Origin: Ailurus styani
Lineage: Eukaryota; Chordata; Mammalia; Carnivora; Ailuridae
Length of the DNA stretch: 64,000 bases
Assembly (NCBI GenBank): GCA_002007465.1
Contig: LNAC01000019.1
Coordinates: forward strand, 1,104,344-1,168,343
Direction: 5' to 3'
Shown here: positions 33,959-45,389 of the stretch, piece after piece
Position numbering within the stretch: the stretch's first letter is position 1
Layout: the number at the start of each line of letters is the position of its first letter
Made by a program: the position numbers and the translations under genes
The notes under the pieces: model-generated
Database searches by the model: none
The model's input: the letters and a program-made list of their open reading frames with translations, nothing else
What the model was told of the DNA's origin: nothing

Positions 33959-34460
33959 TAATATTTTGCCATTAGGTAAGATCTGTGTTTAAGGTCTTTT
34001 ATAAATACTCTATAGTTAGTTAAGGGATCTTCTCTTTATTTCTACCTTTCTAAGAGATTTTATTGGAATCTAATAAAATAGGAATTTTTCAATATCTATT
34101 GATTGATCTTCCCCTTCACTTTTAATTTATTGGTAAAATGAGTAATACTAGTATCTTTCCTAATGTTGACCCATTTGGGAAACCTAAAAAAAATTTATTT
34201 GGTCATGATATATGGTGATTTGTACACTGCTATGTCAATTTCCTATTATTTTATTTAAGACTTTTGCATTTGTATCCATAAATGAAGCTTCCCTTAGTTC
34301 TTATTTTTGGGTTATCCTTTTTCTGGAATCAATAGCAGTATTTTGCCATTCTGTAGAATTAGTTGAAAAGCTAACCAATTCTAAGCCCTGTAATGGATAT
34401 ATTATATAGTAATTTCTGTTTGTGAAAAATTTGATTAAAACCTTTACATTTCTCTTCTTA
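33959..34460 (-). repeat. old L1 ORF2 remnant, minus strand
   Basis: On the minus strand this follows the L1 RT-region order: aatatctattgattgatctt, gacccatttgggaaacctaa, atttatttggtcatgatata, atttaagacttttgcatttg. It is much more diverged than the young L1 that ends at 33941. Confidence 0.6.
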
Positions 34461-35030
34461 TATCCACAGGATTAATCAATTGTAGAATTGAGAATCATGT
34501 TAATACTTCAGAAATATGACCAAAAAAAGTCAATGTTATAAAAATTGTTCTCATCAATTTATCTTGTTTTCAGTGGGGAAATTTATATTCATCAATATAA
34601 AGCACAAACACATAGTTATGTTTACAAAAATGTTTTCTGTTTCCAGGGCCACCCAGTATATTATGACATGAATCACACAATCTTGACAACATTTTTTTCT
34701 GGGGTTTTATCAGGTCTCTGCAATTATCAACAATACAAGGAAAGTATTTAACCTGGAGACTTTAGAAGATTAACAAAATAAATTGTAGAATAATGGAACT
34801 TGAAACATATACTGAAAACTATAATGTTTACTTTGTACTTAATTTAAGCACATAAAACAGATATTAGTTAGTTTATGCTATTTACCATCCAATCCCAGCT
34901 AAGGAGTGAAAAAAATCATTAATCAGGTGTGATTAAATGTTTTGCCTTAGATCCCAGGTATTTATAAACAAAGTCCCTGGCTGTGTAATTTCTGAAATTA
35001 ACTATTTACTCATTAGATTAGTTAGGATAA
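34461..35030. other. unassigned AT-rich DNA
   Basis: No repeat or exon recognised; a 68-codon frame at 34545-34751 is unremarkable. Confidence 0.4.
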
Positions 35031-35034
35031 TGTT

Positions 35035-35400
35035 CAGATATGAATAACAGAAACATAAAATGACAGTGGTTTAAACAAGCCAGAAGTTTATTTGTCTCTC
35101 AGGTAAGAGTTCAGAGCTAACTGTTACAGAGAGACCGTGAGACAGCCCTGCTCTACAATGGCCTCAAGGATCCATACTCCTAATTTTCTACTGTGCCATC
35201 CTTTGAACATGGCCTTCACTCATGGTCAGAGATGGAATTGCAGCCATTACATATATTCTAAGCAACAAGTTAGGGGAAGGGCTTAAGAGGGCTCAATAAG
35301 TACATGCCAATTGTCTCATATCAAAGAGTCCTGGAAGCTGTTGCGGGGTATTTCCACTTACAGCCCATTGAATATAATTATATTTCATACTTCATTACAA
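35035..35400 (+). repeat. ancient interspersed repeat, family not assigned
   Basis: Phrases acagtggtttaaacaagcca, gaagtttatttgtctctcag and tgccatcctttgaacatggc are familiar from a common mammalian repeat. No boundaries or family name can be given with certainty. Confidence 0.5.
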
Positions 35401-35868
35401 AGGCAGCTGGCCAGTATACTTTATTATTCTAGGAAGCCATATATCTAGCTAAAAACTCTATTGTAATGGGAGAGAAGGAGAGCAGCTATTGAAAGAAAAC
35501 TAACCACTTCTGCCACTACCATTTTACACACACTCACAAGTATTCTACTTTTGTATTCTATAGATTTGTAGCTCAAAGTCATATCATTTGTGTGGTCCAA
35601 AAGACCCCAGAGTAAAAATTTAGTTTAAAATAGTCCCAGACATAGTTCCTTCAGGTACATGGCAGATACAAACAAAAGTACTCTCCAGATTTTCAAATTC
35701 ATCTTCATCCAAAGACTGAACAATTCCCACAAATAATCTCCCAAAGAAAATAAGCAACTAAGAATACTTACAATGTACACACCAAATGTAGGCATTATTA
35801 GAACCACAACCATAACAAAAAGCCAAAACAGAGATTTCAGATATTTGATTCATAAGCTCTAAATTGTA
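35401..35868. other. unassigned DNA
   Basis: No repeat or exon recognised. Confidence 0.4.
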
Positions 35869-35885
35869 AAATCTCTATTAAAGAG

Positions 35886-36085
35886 GGCACCTGGGTGGCT
35901 CAGTGGGTTAAAGCCGCTGCCTTCGGCTCAGGTCATGATCCCAGGGTCCTGGGATCGAGGCCCACATCGGGCTCTCTGCTCAGCAGGGAGCCTGCTTCCT
36001 CCTCTCTCCTCTCTCTCTGCCTGCCTCTTTGCCTACTTGTAATCTCTCTCTCTGTGTCAAATGAATAAATAAAATCTTAAAAAAA
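35886..36085 (+). mobile_element. young CAN-SINE, plus strand
   Basis: Complete body with tctgcct/gcctacttgtaatctc and AAATGAATAAATAAAATCTT tail. Perfect 17-bp flanks (aaatctctattaaagag) at 35869-35885 and 36086-36102. Confidence 0.97.
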
Positions 36086-36908
36086 AAATCTCTATTAAAG
36101 AGAAAAATTAACATATAACATATCTGTGGACACTATAAAAAATGACCCAGCATATATGAGAAAAAATAAAAGAGATACTCTAAAAGATACTCTAGAAATA
36201 TATATATACATATATATATAATATATATGTATATGTATTTTCAGATTTAAGAGCTCAACTGATGTGACTATGACCAGATTAAAAACAGCTGAAAAGAAAA
36301 CTAACCAGGAGATTGATCAGAAGAAACTATCTACAATGCAATATGAAGAAATGAATAAATGGAATGAAAAGATTGAAAGTAGAGTTAGCATGCCTTACGT
36401 GTTTTTATCAAAGCCCCATATGGAAAAGAGAGAGAGAGAACAAGGCAGGGACAATATTTAGAAAGACAGTGGCAGAAAATATTCTAGAAATGGTAAGAGA
36501 CATTTATCCACAGATTACAGAAGAAGCGTCACATTACAGTAAAGCAGCACGTCACCAAAGACAAAGATATGATGTTAAAAGAAGCCAGAGAACAGTTTTC
36601 TCTCAATGGAACAACAGATTGACATCTGACTTTCCAACAGCTTCAATGAAACCAAGCGAGAGTGGAATGACACTTTCAGTGGGCTGCAAGAAGTGACTAT
36701 CATTCTAGATTTCTATATCTGAAGAAAATATAATTTTGAAAAGGGAGATATAATGTTTTTCTTATAAGCAGTAATTGAGAAAGTTTGCCACTAAGAGATC
36801 TTCATTAATAAAACCCTAGGACATATTCTTCAGATATAAGGAAAATGATCCCAAATGGAAAATCTGAGATACAAGCAAAAATATAGAGTGAAGAAATTAG
36901 TATTTGAG

Positions 36909-37292
36909 GGGTGCCTGGTTGCTCAGTCAGTTAAGCATCTGCCTTTGACTCAGGTTGTGATCCCAGGGTCCTGGGATTGAGCCCTGCCTTGGGGTCTCTG
37001 CTCAGGGGGGATCCTGCTTCTCCCTCTCACTCTGCCACTCCCCCTGATTAGGCTCTCTTGATCTTGCTCTGTCAGTTAAATAAATAACATACTTTTTTTA
37101 AGAAAGAGAGAGATTACAAGTAGGCAGAGAGGCAGGCAGAGAGAGAGAGGAGAAAGCAGGCTCCCCACTGAGCAGAGAGCCCCCCGTGGCGCTCGATCCC
37201 AGGACCCTGAGATCATGACCTGAGCTGAAGGCAGAGGCTTTAAGCCACTGAGCCACCCAGGCACCCCAAATAAATAAAATCTTTAAGAAAAT
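36909..37292 (+). mobile_element. older CAN-SINE in old L1, itself interrupted
   Basis: Begins gggtgcctggttgctcagtc; the body ends near 37077 and the tail resumes at 37268 (aaataaataaaatctttaag). Perfect 18-bp target-site duplication aagaaattagtatttgag at 36891-36908 and 37293-37310. Confidence 0.93.
37088..37267 (-). mobile_element. young CAN-SINE inserted in the tail of another SINE
   Basis: Minus-strand copy with mustelid-type body, inverted head gagccacccaggcacccc at 37250-37267. The duplicated target aaataaataa (37078-37087 and 37268-37277) is the A-rich tail of the older plus-strand SINE. Confidence 0.93.
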
Positions 37293-37913
37293 AAGAAATT
37301 AGTATTTGAGTAAATCTAAATGAATTTTGACAGTATTAATCAAAATATAGTGAAAATATGTTGTGGAATACAACTAAAATATCTAGCAAAATAATACAAA
37401 TCAAGAAGAGAGTAAATGGCATTAATATTCTTTAAGATTTCTACTGCCTAGGAGAAAGGTAACAATAGTATATGACATTAGACTTTGATGTGTTAAATGG
37501 TCACATTATAATTTCTAGGGAAACCACTAAAATAAAAAACATAATATACAACTTCCAAAATAGTAGAAGGGAATACTGGAATAATAAAAAGTAATCGACC
37601 CTAAAAAGGCAAGAAAGGAGAGATAAGACAGGACAATTTCAAATGCTAGTGATTACATTAAATCTAAATGTATGAGAGGTTCCAGTTAAAGAACAAAAAA
37701 TTTTAGGCTACATATTTTAAATTAGTATTTGCATATTAATTACAAGGGATACAATATGGAAAAAATAGAAAAGTTGAAAGTGAAAGCATGGGTAAAAATA
37801 TATCATAAAACACTAATAAAGGCAAAGTTGTTATATTTTCATCCATTATCATCCCAAATATTGCCTCTGCCTCATTTTCTTTCTCCTTTCCCTTAAGAGC
37901 TCTGATTTTTAAA

Positions 37914-37914
<1 letters not shown>

Positions 37915-37968
<54 letters not shown>

Positions 37969-37969
37969 A
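37915..37969 (+). repeat. (AC)n(TA)n microsatellite
   Basis: About 22 AC units (37915-37958) followed by TATATATATAT. The 104-codon minus frame at 37736-38050 crosses this repeat and is not a gene. Confidence 0.97.
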
Positions 37970-38950
37970 TAGTGAAACAAAAAAGGAGAAATATATAGAT
38001 TTTAACAAAATGGACAAAAATAGAGGACTCCATCTTTTACCTATATGCATTTATATTATTTCAAATTTTAAAATAAATATACCTTTAATTAAAAGAACTG
38101 TCACCAACTACTCTAGGACTTCACTTTCTCCAGGAAACTTTTAGCTCTCTTCTCTAACAGAGAGCAGAAGAGATGTTGTCATTCATGTTTTATAGGTGCA
38201 AGAGTAAGATGCAAGACCCCTTGTGCCATATGTAAAATGCACCTAGCTTCATGAGTGACAGCAGTGGCAAAGCCTTGAGGTGCACAAGAATTGGGGAGCA
38301 GCTCTAAAGGTCTGTGGAGTTTGGACAAGACTCATTAAAGTAAAACCTACAACCAGGCAAATCTCATGAATATGTGTTGACATCCCTGGAAATTTTTGGA
38401 AGTCTTTGAGAAAAAGTCTTTACTCAAGTAAAGAAACATCTTGGTTTAAGGAAATATATATTAGGATTCATCAAGGTTTGGCTAAATATGTTAATGAAAT
38501 AACATCTGTGCTCACCAGCTGGTAGTGTCTTCACCAACTTCCCTAGAATGTATTTGGAGAAATCCCAAATTATAAAACTTAAAACTATGGAATGAAAATG
38601 TAGCTCAGTCTGCTTGAGCAATTCAGGTGAAACATGTTTTATTTCATTTGTAATTGGGATCAAATGTCTGCCATAGTAAATTTAATGCATTTCAAGTTTT
38701 TTTTCTCCTTAAACCATATTCCACTTATGGCCTTTCACCTCCAAGCTGAAGCAATGAAGCTGATGTCTGAAAACCAAAAGCACAGGTTAGGCTTCTGCAG
38801 GCAGAGTGAAGAACAGGAACTCTACTCTGGTAGAGAGGGAAGAGATGAAATAGGAAGGACATTTAGGATCTTATATACTTTTAAAGGCTTCCTGGACAGC
38901 AGGACTAGAAAGAAATAGAGCTACAAACATAAAAATAATAAGCTAGTGTC
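37970..38950. other. unassigned DNA
   Basis: No repeat recognised over about 1 kb; short frames on both strands (38424-38663 -, 38634-38918 +) carry no recognisable domain. Confidence 0.4.
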
Positions 38951-38954
38951 AGTG

Positions 38955-39141
38955 GTTTTTTTTAAAGATTTATTTATTAATTTGAGGGGGAGTGTTAGAG
39001 GAGTAGAAGGAAAGAATATCCAAGCAAACTCCCGCTGAGTGTGGAGCCTGATACAGGGCTCCATCCCATAAGCCATGAGATCAGGACCTGCGCTGAATCC
39101 AAGAGTTGGACACTTAACCGACTGAGCCACCCAAGCACCCC
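38955..39141 (-). mobile_element. older CAN-SINE, minus strand
   Basis: T-rich end at 38955, inverted head gagccacccaagcacccc at 39124-39141. A short flank gtcagtggtttt against gtcattttt is only weakly a target-site duplication. Confidence 0.9.
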
Positions 39142-39469
39142 CGGTGCCGTCATTTTTAACTTGGACTTTGTTAAGCCATTAGGTTTTCATCCTAAGAGAA
39201 CCACTGAAGAAAGTGAGATTCATCCCTACCCCCATTTCAACCAAATTGTCCGTTTTTACGGGATTTCATTTAAAGAAAGCTTACACTGCCTTTTAAATGA
39301 TTGTTTTAAATTTTAAAACCACTTATAAAAAGTAACTAAGTCCAGGTCATTTTTTAATTGCCCCACTGACCATAGAACCTAAATAACATTTCATTAAACC
39401 CTCAGCACCACTATTGTTTAAGACCGTAGAAAATGTAATCCCCCACGACTGTGATTTTAGAAAAATGTC

Positions 39470-39640
39470 AGTTCTCTTACTATGTGCTAGAGCCCTTGCA
39501 AGTACTTTACATGCATACTGCAGCCAAATACTCATAATAGCCTTTGGGTATCGGTACCATTTTTGTACCTACTTTACAGATAATAAAACTTAGGCTAAGA
39601 GTGTTTTGAAAATCACCTAAGGTAAAAAAAAAAAATAGTA
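39470..39640 (-). repeat. MIR, minus strand
   Basis: tatgtgctagagcccttgca, ctttacatgcatactgcagc and ctactttacagataataaaa follow reversed MIR order. Confidence 0.7.
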
Positions 39641-40125
39641 AATGTCAGTCATAAATATGGTTCAGCTTCTCTCTGTTCAAAGTTCTTGTTCTTAACAAAG
39701 TCACAGTACTTGAAAGCAATTAATAGTTGGTTTATCACACTTGAAGCATCTGGGATACAGAAAAATTGTATTATTTTTCTTGTCATTTATATCACATCAT
39801 GAACATAAATCTCACTGAAAGACAACAATATTATGGTGTCAAAAAATAAACTGGGTCAAAAAAATAAAAATAAAAATCTTCACCAAAATTTTAGGTTGCT
39901 TACTAACATTTCTAGTTTGTGTGAGTTTTTTTTTATTATTATGTCTTTATGCATGTGACTATTTTTCCTTCAAATAGGTTTTTTAATATTTTCCAAACAC
40001 TGTAAGAAACTAACAATCTGAAAATGAAAAAAAAATCAAAAGAATGAAAGAAAGAAAACTAAAGAGAAAATGAAACCAATGAAAACCCAGCAGGGAACTC
40101 GAACAGTGTTTTGTTGTCTTCAGAG
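39641..40125. other. unassigned AT-rich DNA
   Basis: Contains A-rich (AAAAAT)n at 39860-39880 and GAAA at 40040-40060; nothing else recognised. Confidence 0.45.
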
Positions 40126-40129
40126 GGAA

Positions 40130-40260
40130 TTGGGAGGGTCTTCAAAATGCTAATATTGGTTCAGCTTTCTGACTCATCCCTTTATCCCCCACAGCACCTG
40201 GCATATTGCTTTACATATGTACATAATCAATATTTAAATGAATGGATGGATGCATATGAA
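40130..40260 (+). repeat. L2 3' end, plus strand
   Basis: cacagcacctggcatattgc followed by ataatcaatatttaaatgaa matches the L2 3' terminus. Confidence 0.6.
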
Positions 40261-40459
40261 GCTCCAAGTTCCAAAATTCTATATTTTAATTCTCCCCCTC
40301 AAATCTAACACCATACATTCACTATATTCTTTTAAAACCTGATCACAATGAAATAAAAAGCAGGATTTGGGCCTATTAAGGACACAAATCACTTAATGAT
40401 TTGAGGTTTAACATAACAAATAACACCTTATGTGGACAGGTAGTTTGCTTATAAATGCT

Positions 40460-40995
40460 ATTTCTGTTATCCATATTTCTGTTACATAACAAACTACCCC
40501 AAACTTGGTGGCTTAAAACAACAGTTTTTCACTTTCCTTTATGGTTCTTTAGGTTGACTCAGTCTAACTCAGGGCTTCTTATGTGGTGTCCAATAGTCAC
40601 TGGGGCTAGAGTCATTTGAGGCCTTAACTGGGCTGGACATCCAAGGTGGCTCATTCTCATGGCTCACTATGTCAATCGGAGCTCAGCTGCAACTATCAAC
40701 CAGAGCTCCTAATGGCTTCACCGCATGTCTGGGAGTTCTCCCAACAAGGCAAATTGATTCTGAGAGGAAACATCCCAAAAGATCAACAAAGAAGATATGA
40801 AACTTCTTATAACCTAAGCTTGGAGGCTGCAGAGCATCACTCCTGATCCATTTTATTGGTCACACTAGTCACTTAGGCTAGCCCAGATTCAAGGAGGTGG
40901 AAATTAGATTCTGTCCCTTGATATGAGGAAGAGTGTACAGATGCAAAGAAGGAAGGAACTGGTCATGGCCATCATAAAGACTATCCATCACAAAT
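40460..40995 (+). repeat. ancient interspersed repeat, same family as 16950-17680
   Basis: tttctgttacataacaaact, ccccaaacttggtggcttaa, aaggtggctcattctcatgg and ttttattggtcacactagtc, in the same order as at 16950-17680 but without a SINE interruption. Family name not assigned. Confidence 0.62.
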
Positions 40996-41440
40996 GCCTA
41001 AGACAGAATGTTTAAAAGGTTAGATGTGAACTACTTCATCTGGGAGTTGTATTGTATTAAAACTCATTAAGAAGTCCTTTGTGCATAATTACGAACTCAA
41101 TATTTGCAAGGTGAAAAAGATGTATTTGACCTCTACACAGCTTTTCCAAAACACATAAGATTTCAAGCCAACTCCATTTATTAAATAATTTGTCAAACTA
41201 TAGGATAATTTCTATGGTTAATAAAATTTTAAATGAGTATACTTTAGTTACTTCTAAGAAAATATGTGAAACAATACCATGACTATCTTCTAGTACTAAA
41301 TTTTGTGTCTTCTGAATGACAATCTTATACACTATGAAAAGTAAAATAAAGTCTTGCCATTTCTCCTGATCTTAATGGGGAAAAAAGTAAAGAATGGCTT
41401 GCTTTGTCCTGCTAATGTATTCAATAATTAACAATAAGGA
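40996..41440. other. unassigned DNA
   Basis: No repeat or exon recognised. Confidence 0.4.
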
Positions 41441-41444
41441 GAGA

Positions 41445-41625
41445 AGGGCCGACACGTTTTTATTGTCCACAATTTGTCAGAATCTGTTTTGCATGTTAAT
41501 TTAATCTTTATAATACCCAAAAAAGGTAGATATGATTGACTCCATTTTGCAAATGAAGAAACTGAAGTTCTTCAAGGTTTAGACCCCTATCCAAGTTAAT
41601 TGAATAAATAGTGTTAGGGTCCTGA
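41445..41625 (-). repeat. MIR, minus strand
   Basis: ttaatctttataatacccaa, gactccattttgcaaatgaa and gaaactgaagttcttcaagg match reversed MIR. Confidence 0.75.
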
Positions 41626-42605
41626 ATTTTTTTTCTTACACTATCTTATCTCATGAGGCAAAGTGCATGTGTGTGTATTACAAACTCTCCACAAAGAAAG
41701 AGGTAGTTCAGCAATAATATATGTCAATATAAAGGAGGAAAAAAAATAAAAATGAAAATGTATTTACACTCTACTGGTTTATCTCATATATGAAAAGTGA
41801 AAAAGAAATACCTATATTCATATAGAAATCCTAGAAAGAGTGATTCACCTTCAGTGATTTGAGAAATGGAGTAATTCAAATTGATGAGGAAAGACATAAA
41901 GCAAATTTGTTTATAGGCATATATTTGATGATGTGGTCTTTCTATACTATCAAATACTAAAAGAATATTAAAGGTAACATTGCTTTATATTATCTGTCTT
42001 TATGACTAAACCTTAAGGTAAACTGGTAAAATAAATAACTCAGTGGATCAATCTGAAGTAAGCTTTGCACTTTTTTTTTTCAGGCAAGGTTTAGAACAAC
42101 ATCCTCACTTTTCTGGAAAAGGAAAGGATTACATAAATTTAGAGCTTTCAGCAAAAGCCTAAAACCAAAGAAGACCAGAACATTAAATCAGAGTCTGAAA
42201 GATAGATGTATTGTATTATTTAAATATTAGCACAGATGCATTGTTGAATGTGAAGTATTAAAATTTAAGTTGTTTATCTCTCAGACAGATTTAATTTAAT
42301 ATCATGCAAGGCAAATAGACCTTTACTTATTCTGGTAAAGTAATGCTGAATCAATTGTAGCCACTGCCTGTTAAAAGAGAAAACACAAAAAGAAAAAACA
42401 GCAGGAATTATTTGCATGTATCTGAAGAACAAAGAAGACTGTGAAATAGTTTTTTAATTTCTTGTGATTATAACCTAAAAATATGCAGGACCTTTGGGTC
42501 TTTGCTATAATGGACCGACATCTTCCAGAACAGGCAGTGATAACTGACTTGGCCACTCAAGTCACTCAAGGTCAAATAATCCTATTGTGTTTCACACAAT
42601 GTGTC
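41626..42605. other. unassigned AT-rich DNA
   Basis: About 1 kb without a recognised repeat or coding signal. Confidence 0.4.
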
Positions 42606-42609
42606 TCAA

Positions 42610-42750
42610 AAGCAATACTGTGCTTAGTAAATATTATTTCAATGGTAGGGATTGTGTTTCCCTATATCTAATCCATAATCATATTTGCTATGCCTGACAT
42701 AAAATAGGGGCTCGGTAGATATCTTGGGAATAATTGAATATTTCTTTTTT
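42610..42750 (+). repeat. L2-like 3' end, plus strand
   Basis: tatgcctgacataaaatagg followed by ggctcggtagatatcttggg and ttgaata resembles the L2 3' terminus; diverged. Confidence 0.45.
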
Positions 42751-44070
42751 TGTGCTATAGGAGGGGCCGCATTAAACCACGTCAAAAGCTTCCTAACAGT
42801 TTCTGGATGCTTTGTAAATTATACATATACATATAACCCCTAGGCCGTATCAACATAGGTAATTTATACAAATACTTTAGTTGTTTTGACTCACCAGATG
42901 AATCAAATCCTTCAAAACAAACTGGCTCATTTATAAGCAATGCAGCCTTACAGATGATTTTAATATTGCCATTTCCCTTAACAACTTGCCTCTTACAGCA
43001 ACTATTTATAAGGTTTTTCCTGGAAAGTTGGCTTATAGATAAAATCACAGAGTATGTGGAAGAATACCTCCCCTTTCCTCCTATGTTTAAACTCATACTA
43101 TCTGATTATCTTGTTTTATGAGCAACCACTGGTTTGAGAAATAAGTCTTGTCTTTCCCATAAATCTCTTATCTCGGTCTGTGTTCAAGGCTCAGGTCTGC
43201 TGCAAAGGATGATGTCTAATGCACAGTGTCACCATTTAAAGGTTTGCCCACACCCTCTGTGAGATAAGAGATTGACAGTGTTAAATTCATAGGTAACCAT
43301 TAAGGTAGTAATCCCAAAACACTACATTTCTAAGTAACCTCCATTAAAGTAGGGTGGCATTTGCTATAACTTGACCCAATCTGCCTAATTAAATGTCCTG
43401 CCCCTAACAGTAATCAACAGACAGGTATTTCAGAGGAAGAGATCAAACGTTCTTTTAAAAAAAAAATCTATCATAGGAAAAAGCTCTACATGGAAACAAT
43501 TCTCAATCCTAATTCCCACAGACAATAAATCCATATTCTGAAGGATTAAATAATCTTTCTCTTGTATCTCCACTGACCAGGCTACAAGTGCCTAGTGGTG
43601 ATCATAAAATTTTCTAGCACTCTTGAAAACCAGACACAATAATTGCCTCAATAAATCTCACTCAAGTCATACCGCTTGCTCTCCAAGAACATTTCTTTCT
43701 TTTTTTTAATCCACTTTTGCTTTCTAAAAGATATTCTGAGCTACAGGATATGGTTTCTCAGGTTAATAGGGTGCTTACCCACTCTTCAGTATGGTTCATG
43801 TCTTCTTTATATGAACCCCAACATTCACAACCTTTTCTTAAAGGGTATTAGTCAATTCCATATGCTCTTATTCACATTCTGTGAGTGGATGTTGGTGACA
43901 ATGAAAACTCCATAAACTCAGAAGTTGTGGATAGAGACTCTTCGGCTTTGACCTTGGGACTCCACTAAAGTGTTCTAGGTTACAGGAGACTGAAGGTGTC
44001 TAAAGTTGAAAAGGAACATGTTGCTGATAAGGTTGACTGTCAATTTCAAATATTGAAGAGACATTTAAGA
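42751..44070. other. unassigned DNA, repeat-poor
   Basis: No repeat family recognised in 1.3 kb. The 104-codon minus frame at 42782-43096 and 79-codon plus frame at 43676-43915 carry no domain I recognise. Confidence 0.4.
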
Positions 44071-44080
44071 TCTCTACTCA

Positions 44081-44276
44081 GGGGCACCTGGCAGGCTCAG
44101 TTGGTTAAGTATCAGACTCTTGATTTCAGCTCAGGTCATGATCTCAGGGTCCTGGGATTGAGCCTCCTGTGGGGCTCCACACTCATTGGGGAGTCTGCTA
44201 GAGATTCTCTCTCTCTCCTTCCTCCTCTCTCCGTCCCCCCCTCTCAAATAAATAAATAAATCCTTAAAAAAAAAAG
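44081..44276 (+). mobile_element. CAN-SINE A of a four-SINE cluster, plus strand
   Basis: Begins ggggcacctggcaggctcag and ends aaataaataaataaatcctt plus A-run. It is of the older type with the gattctctctctctcc body. Flanked by tctctactca (44071-44080) and tttctattca (44279-44288). Confidence 0.9.
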
Positions 44277-44290
44277 AATTTCTATTCACA

Positions 44291-44372
44291 GGGCACCTGA
44301 CTTGCTGAGTCAATGTGGCATGTGGCTTTTGATCCTCCAAAGAACCCCACATGGGGCATAAAGGTTACTTTA
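44291..44372 (+). mobile_element. short, diverged CAN-SINE B, plus strand, split
   Basis: gggcacctgacttgctgagt, then gaaccccacatggggcataa and ggttacttta. This is the short carnivore SINE type lacking the CT-rich arm. Its A-rich tail seems to be cttaaaaaaaaaaa at 44772-44786, beyond the two minus-strand SINEs, and is followed by a third copy of the target (ttctactca, 44787-44795). Confidence 0.65.
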
Positions 44373-44557
44373 CTTTTTTTTATTTATTTGACAGAGAGAG
44401 AGAGATTACAAGTAGGCAGAGAGGCAGGCAGAGAGAGAGGGGGAAGCAGGCTCCCTGCTGAGCAGAGAGCCTGATGCAGAGCTCGATCCCATGACCCTGA
44501 GATCATGACCTGAGCGGAAGGCAGAGACTTTAACCCACTGAGCCACCCAGGCACCCC
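44373..44557 (-). mobile_element. young CAN-SINE C, minus strand
   Basis: Mustelid-type body (agattacaagtaggcagaga) ending in the inverted head gagccacccaggcacccc. It lies inside the span of SINE B. Confidence 0.94.
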
Positions 44558-44581
44558 AAAATTTTGTTGTCATTTTCTTTC

Positions 44582-44771
44582 TTTTTTTTTTAAGATTTTA
44601 TTTATTTATTTGAGAGAGAGACAGTGAGAGAGAGCATGAGAGGGGCGAAGGTCAGAGGGAGAAGCAAACTCCCCATGGAGTGGGAGCCCGACACGGGACT
44701 CGATCCCAGGACATCGGGATCATGACCTGAGCGGAAGGCAGTCGTTCAACCAACTGAGCCACCCAGGTGCC
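44582..44771 (-). mobile_element. CAN-SINE D, minus strand
   Basis: Poly-T end at 44582, inverted head gagccacccaggtgccg at 44757-44771. Its arm (gagagagacagtgagagaga) differs from SINE C, so it belongs to another subfamily and is not a duplicate of C. Confidence 0.93.
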
Positions 44772-44799
44772 GCTTAAAAAAAAAAATTCTACTCAGAAT

Positions 44800-45200
44800 G
44801 CTTTCCTTTCACCATCTGGTAATATTCCCACCATGTTGTATAGAAAGCTTCATAATGACTGTCTTACCTATTCTAGTACAATATTCTATACAAGATATCT
44901 ATTCAGTTAGTTTTAATTGAGCTTAATTGTGGGCATTAACAACATCCTACAGGGAACCCAAATTATTTAATAAGACACCTTAAAATTAAACTATCTAATG
45001 ATAAAATTAAGCAATGTTTAGCACACTTTGTTTTCAAATGCCAGAATAATCTCCTGAAAGTATTTCACTAAACTTTACCATTTATGGATTTTTCAGAAGC
45101 ATTAGTAAAACTAACAGAAAGGCAACTGGTGGTGTGGTTTATATGAAATTGATGTATTTGTGTATTTATTCTATTCATCATTAGGAGACATTTTAATAAA
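44800..45200. other. unassigned AT-rich DNA
   Basis: No repeat or exon recognised. Confidence 0.4.
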
Positions 45201-45204
45201 AATA

Positions 45205-45385
45205 AGATAGTGACACTGAATGGGATTCAAATCCCACCTTCTCCACTGACTAGAATATTTACTAGTGTTTATTAAAATAATAATGCCTTGCATCGGCATT
45301 ATAAGTTCAAATGAGAAATGTATGAAAAGCCCCTAGTAAAGTGCTTAGCACATAGTAGATCTCAGTGAATGTTTACTGACCTATA
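45205..45385 (+). repeat. MIR, plus strand
   Basis: gggattcaaatcccaccttc, tccactgactagaatattta and taaagtgcttagcacatagt match MIR order, with loss in the middle. Confidence 0.7.
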
Positions 45386-45389
45386 CCTA

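Larger units (their letters stand above)
36104..37680 (+). repeat. old L1 ORF1-to-ORF2 region, plus strand, interrupted by SINEs
   Basis: 36540-36720 follows the end of an old L1 ORF1 (gaacaacagattgacatctg, ggaatgacactttcagtggg, attctagatttctatatctg). 37440-37680 follows the ORF1-ORF2 spacer (tagggaaaccactaaaataa, ggcaagaaaggagagataag, tagtgattacattaaatcta). The 110-codon frame 36364-36696 is part of this decayed ORF1. An AT run lies at 36197-36238. Confidence 0.6.

Noticed and set aside
44081..44771. Regularly spaced similar sequences that might suggest an array
   Set aside because: They are four dispersed SINE insertions in both orientations, of different subfamilies; no spacer or repeat structure of a CRISPR array.
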